Origin: Actinomycetales bacterium
GTDB taxonomy: Bacteria; Actinomycetota; Actinomycetes; S36-B12; UBA5976
DNA length: 51,443 nucleotides
Direction of reading: 5' to 3'
NCBI GenBank assembly: GCA_018969715.1
Contig: JAGWXT010000011.1
Coordinates: 1-51,443, forward strand
Positions 50,947 through 51,443 of this stretch are shown here, piece after piece (within the stretch, counting starts at the first letter, position 1; each line of letters begins with the position of its first letter). The notes under the pieces were generated by a model. That model had not been told where the DNA came from, ran no database searches, and saw only the letters and a list, made by a program, of their open reading frames with translations. Made by a program: the position numbers and the translations under genes.

Positions 50947-51443
50947 GATCCGCTCACGGTCAGGCGAGCGGGCGTGGCGGCGGACTGCTCTGCCCGGTCG
51001 AGCAGATTGACCATCTGCTCTGCCGCCCGCCGCCGAAGGTCATGCAGGGATGAGGGGCTGTAGTACGCCACGTGTGGGGTGGCCGTCACCCGTGGGTGTT
51101 GCGCCAATCCGGACTGACCCGGTAGCTCTTCGCGGACAACGTCAATGCCAGCCCAGGCGATCCGCCCGGCGTCCAGTGCACCGCGCAGTGCGCGCTCGTC
51201 AACCAGTGACCCTCGTGCGGTGTTGATGAGGATGGCATCGGCCTTCATCTGCGTCAGGAAAGACTCATCAACAATCGACGACCCGCCTGACGCCGGGATG
51301 TGAAGGGAGACCACGTCACAACCGACGACATCCTGGTAGGCGGCTGGCAGGGCACCGTGGGCGGCAATCTCGGCCGCGGCCACGTGTGGGTCATGGGCGT
51401 GCACCACGGCTCCGCAGGCGATCAGTCGAGAGGTCAGCGCGCG
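50943..51443 (-). CDS. D-2-hydroxyacid dehydrogenase, 5' end off window
   Basis: About 165 residues are visible; the reading frame continues through the right edge (ALTSRLIACGAVVHAHDPH), so the GTG at 51407 is internal, not the start. INTARGSLVDERAL and the following RIAWAGIDV, then HPRVTATPHVAYYS, are the phosphoglycerate/hydroxyacid-dehydrogenase signatures, with the catalytic histidine in TPHVAYYS. It reduces or oxidises a 2-hydroxyacid or 2-oxoacid with NAD. The stop overlaps the IclR start. A dehydrogenase coupled to an IclR regulator suggests regulated sugar-acid metabolism. Confidence 0.9.
   Translation of the reverse strand, partial: RALTSRLIACGAVVHAHDPHVAAAEIAAHGALPAAYQDVVGCDVVSLHIPASGGSSIVDESFLTQMKADAILINTARGSLVDERALRGALDAGRIAWAGIDVVREELPGQSGLAQHPRVTATPHVAYYSPSSLHDLRRRAAEQMVNLLDRAEQSAATPARLTVSGS

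Noticed and set aside
1-51443. tRNA or rRNA genes
   Set aside because: I looked in the gaps and saw no cloverleaf or conserved rRNA blocks; a computed scan could still find a missed tRNA.

Overview
The window is high-GC DNA, roughly two-thirds G+C or more by eye, with dense genes, many GTG starts and many 4-bp ATGA/GTGA overlaps. It looks like chromosome of a free-living actinobacterium (Actinomycetota). A heliorhodopsin gene and several osmolyte and polyamine uptake genes would suit an aquatic lineage; that assignment is inference. I see no rRNA, tRNA, CRISPR array, transposase or integrase.

Layout. (1) 1-12.1 kb is a quaternary-amine block. Leftward genes encode a DUF1638 protein, an ASKHA/[2Fe-2S] corrinoid-activation protein and a corrinoid-binding protein. 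Divergent rightward genes encode a non-pyrrolysine MttB-type methyltransferase, a choline-dehydrogenase-like GMC oxidase, a betaine-aldehyde-type dehydrogenase and a ProV/ProW/ProX importer whose permease is a tandem duplication. A 23-bp-arm hairpin closes the block. Together these suggest import of choline or betaine, oxidation to glycine betaine, and corrinoid-dependent demethylation. (2) 12.1-18.5 kb is a leftward operon in which every junction is a 4-bp overlap: TetR regulator, GT1 glycosyltransferase, maltokinase-like sugar kinase, SIS protein and MMPL exporter. (3) 18.8-24.2 kb holds a polyamine-type ABC importer followed by a PuuB-like FAD amine oxidase. (4) 24.3-28.6 kb is a leftward run of RibD_C-type reductase, class I aldolase, pterin carbinolamine dehydratase, heliorhodopsin and an FAD oxidoreductase whose start overlaps the heliorhodopsin stop. 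Its promoter side carries five perfect copies of an 18-bp tandem repeat. (5) 28.8-40.1 kb is mixed housekeeping: lipid kinase, malic enzyme, CPBP protease, lipoproteins, a class II aldolase coupled to a fused E1 alpha-beta dehydrogenase with an orphan lipoyl protein, DsbB with a 53-aa DUF5993 partner, and methyltransferases.

(6) 40.1-47.4 kb looks like acquired DNA. A four-gene FkbH / ACP / MaoC-SDR / AAC(3)-like cassette is bounded by a 29-bp direct repeat (27/29 identical) lying in the 3' end of a LigT-like gene. A DUF4910/DUF2172 aminopeptidase gene nearby is bounded by a second, longer direct repeat that gives it and the next gene the same leader and the same first codons. Base composition is visibly lower in G+C here. 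This is the best candidate for something undescribed: gene-sized modules inserted with long direct repeats, which together could build and transfer an unusual acyl group. (7) 47.5-51.4 kb holds an FMN-binding protein, a Pif1-like helicase, an SDR, an IclR regulator and a partial D-2-hydroxyacid dehydrogenase.
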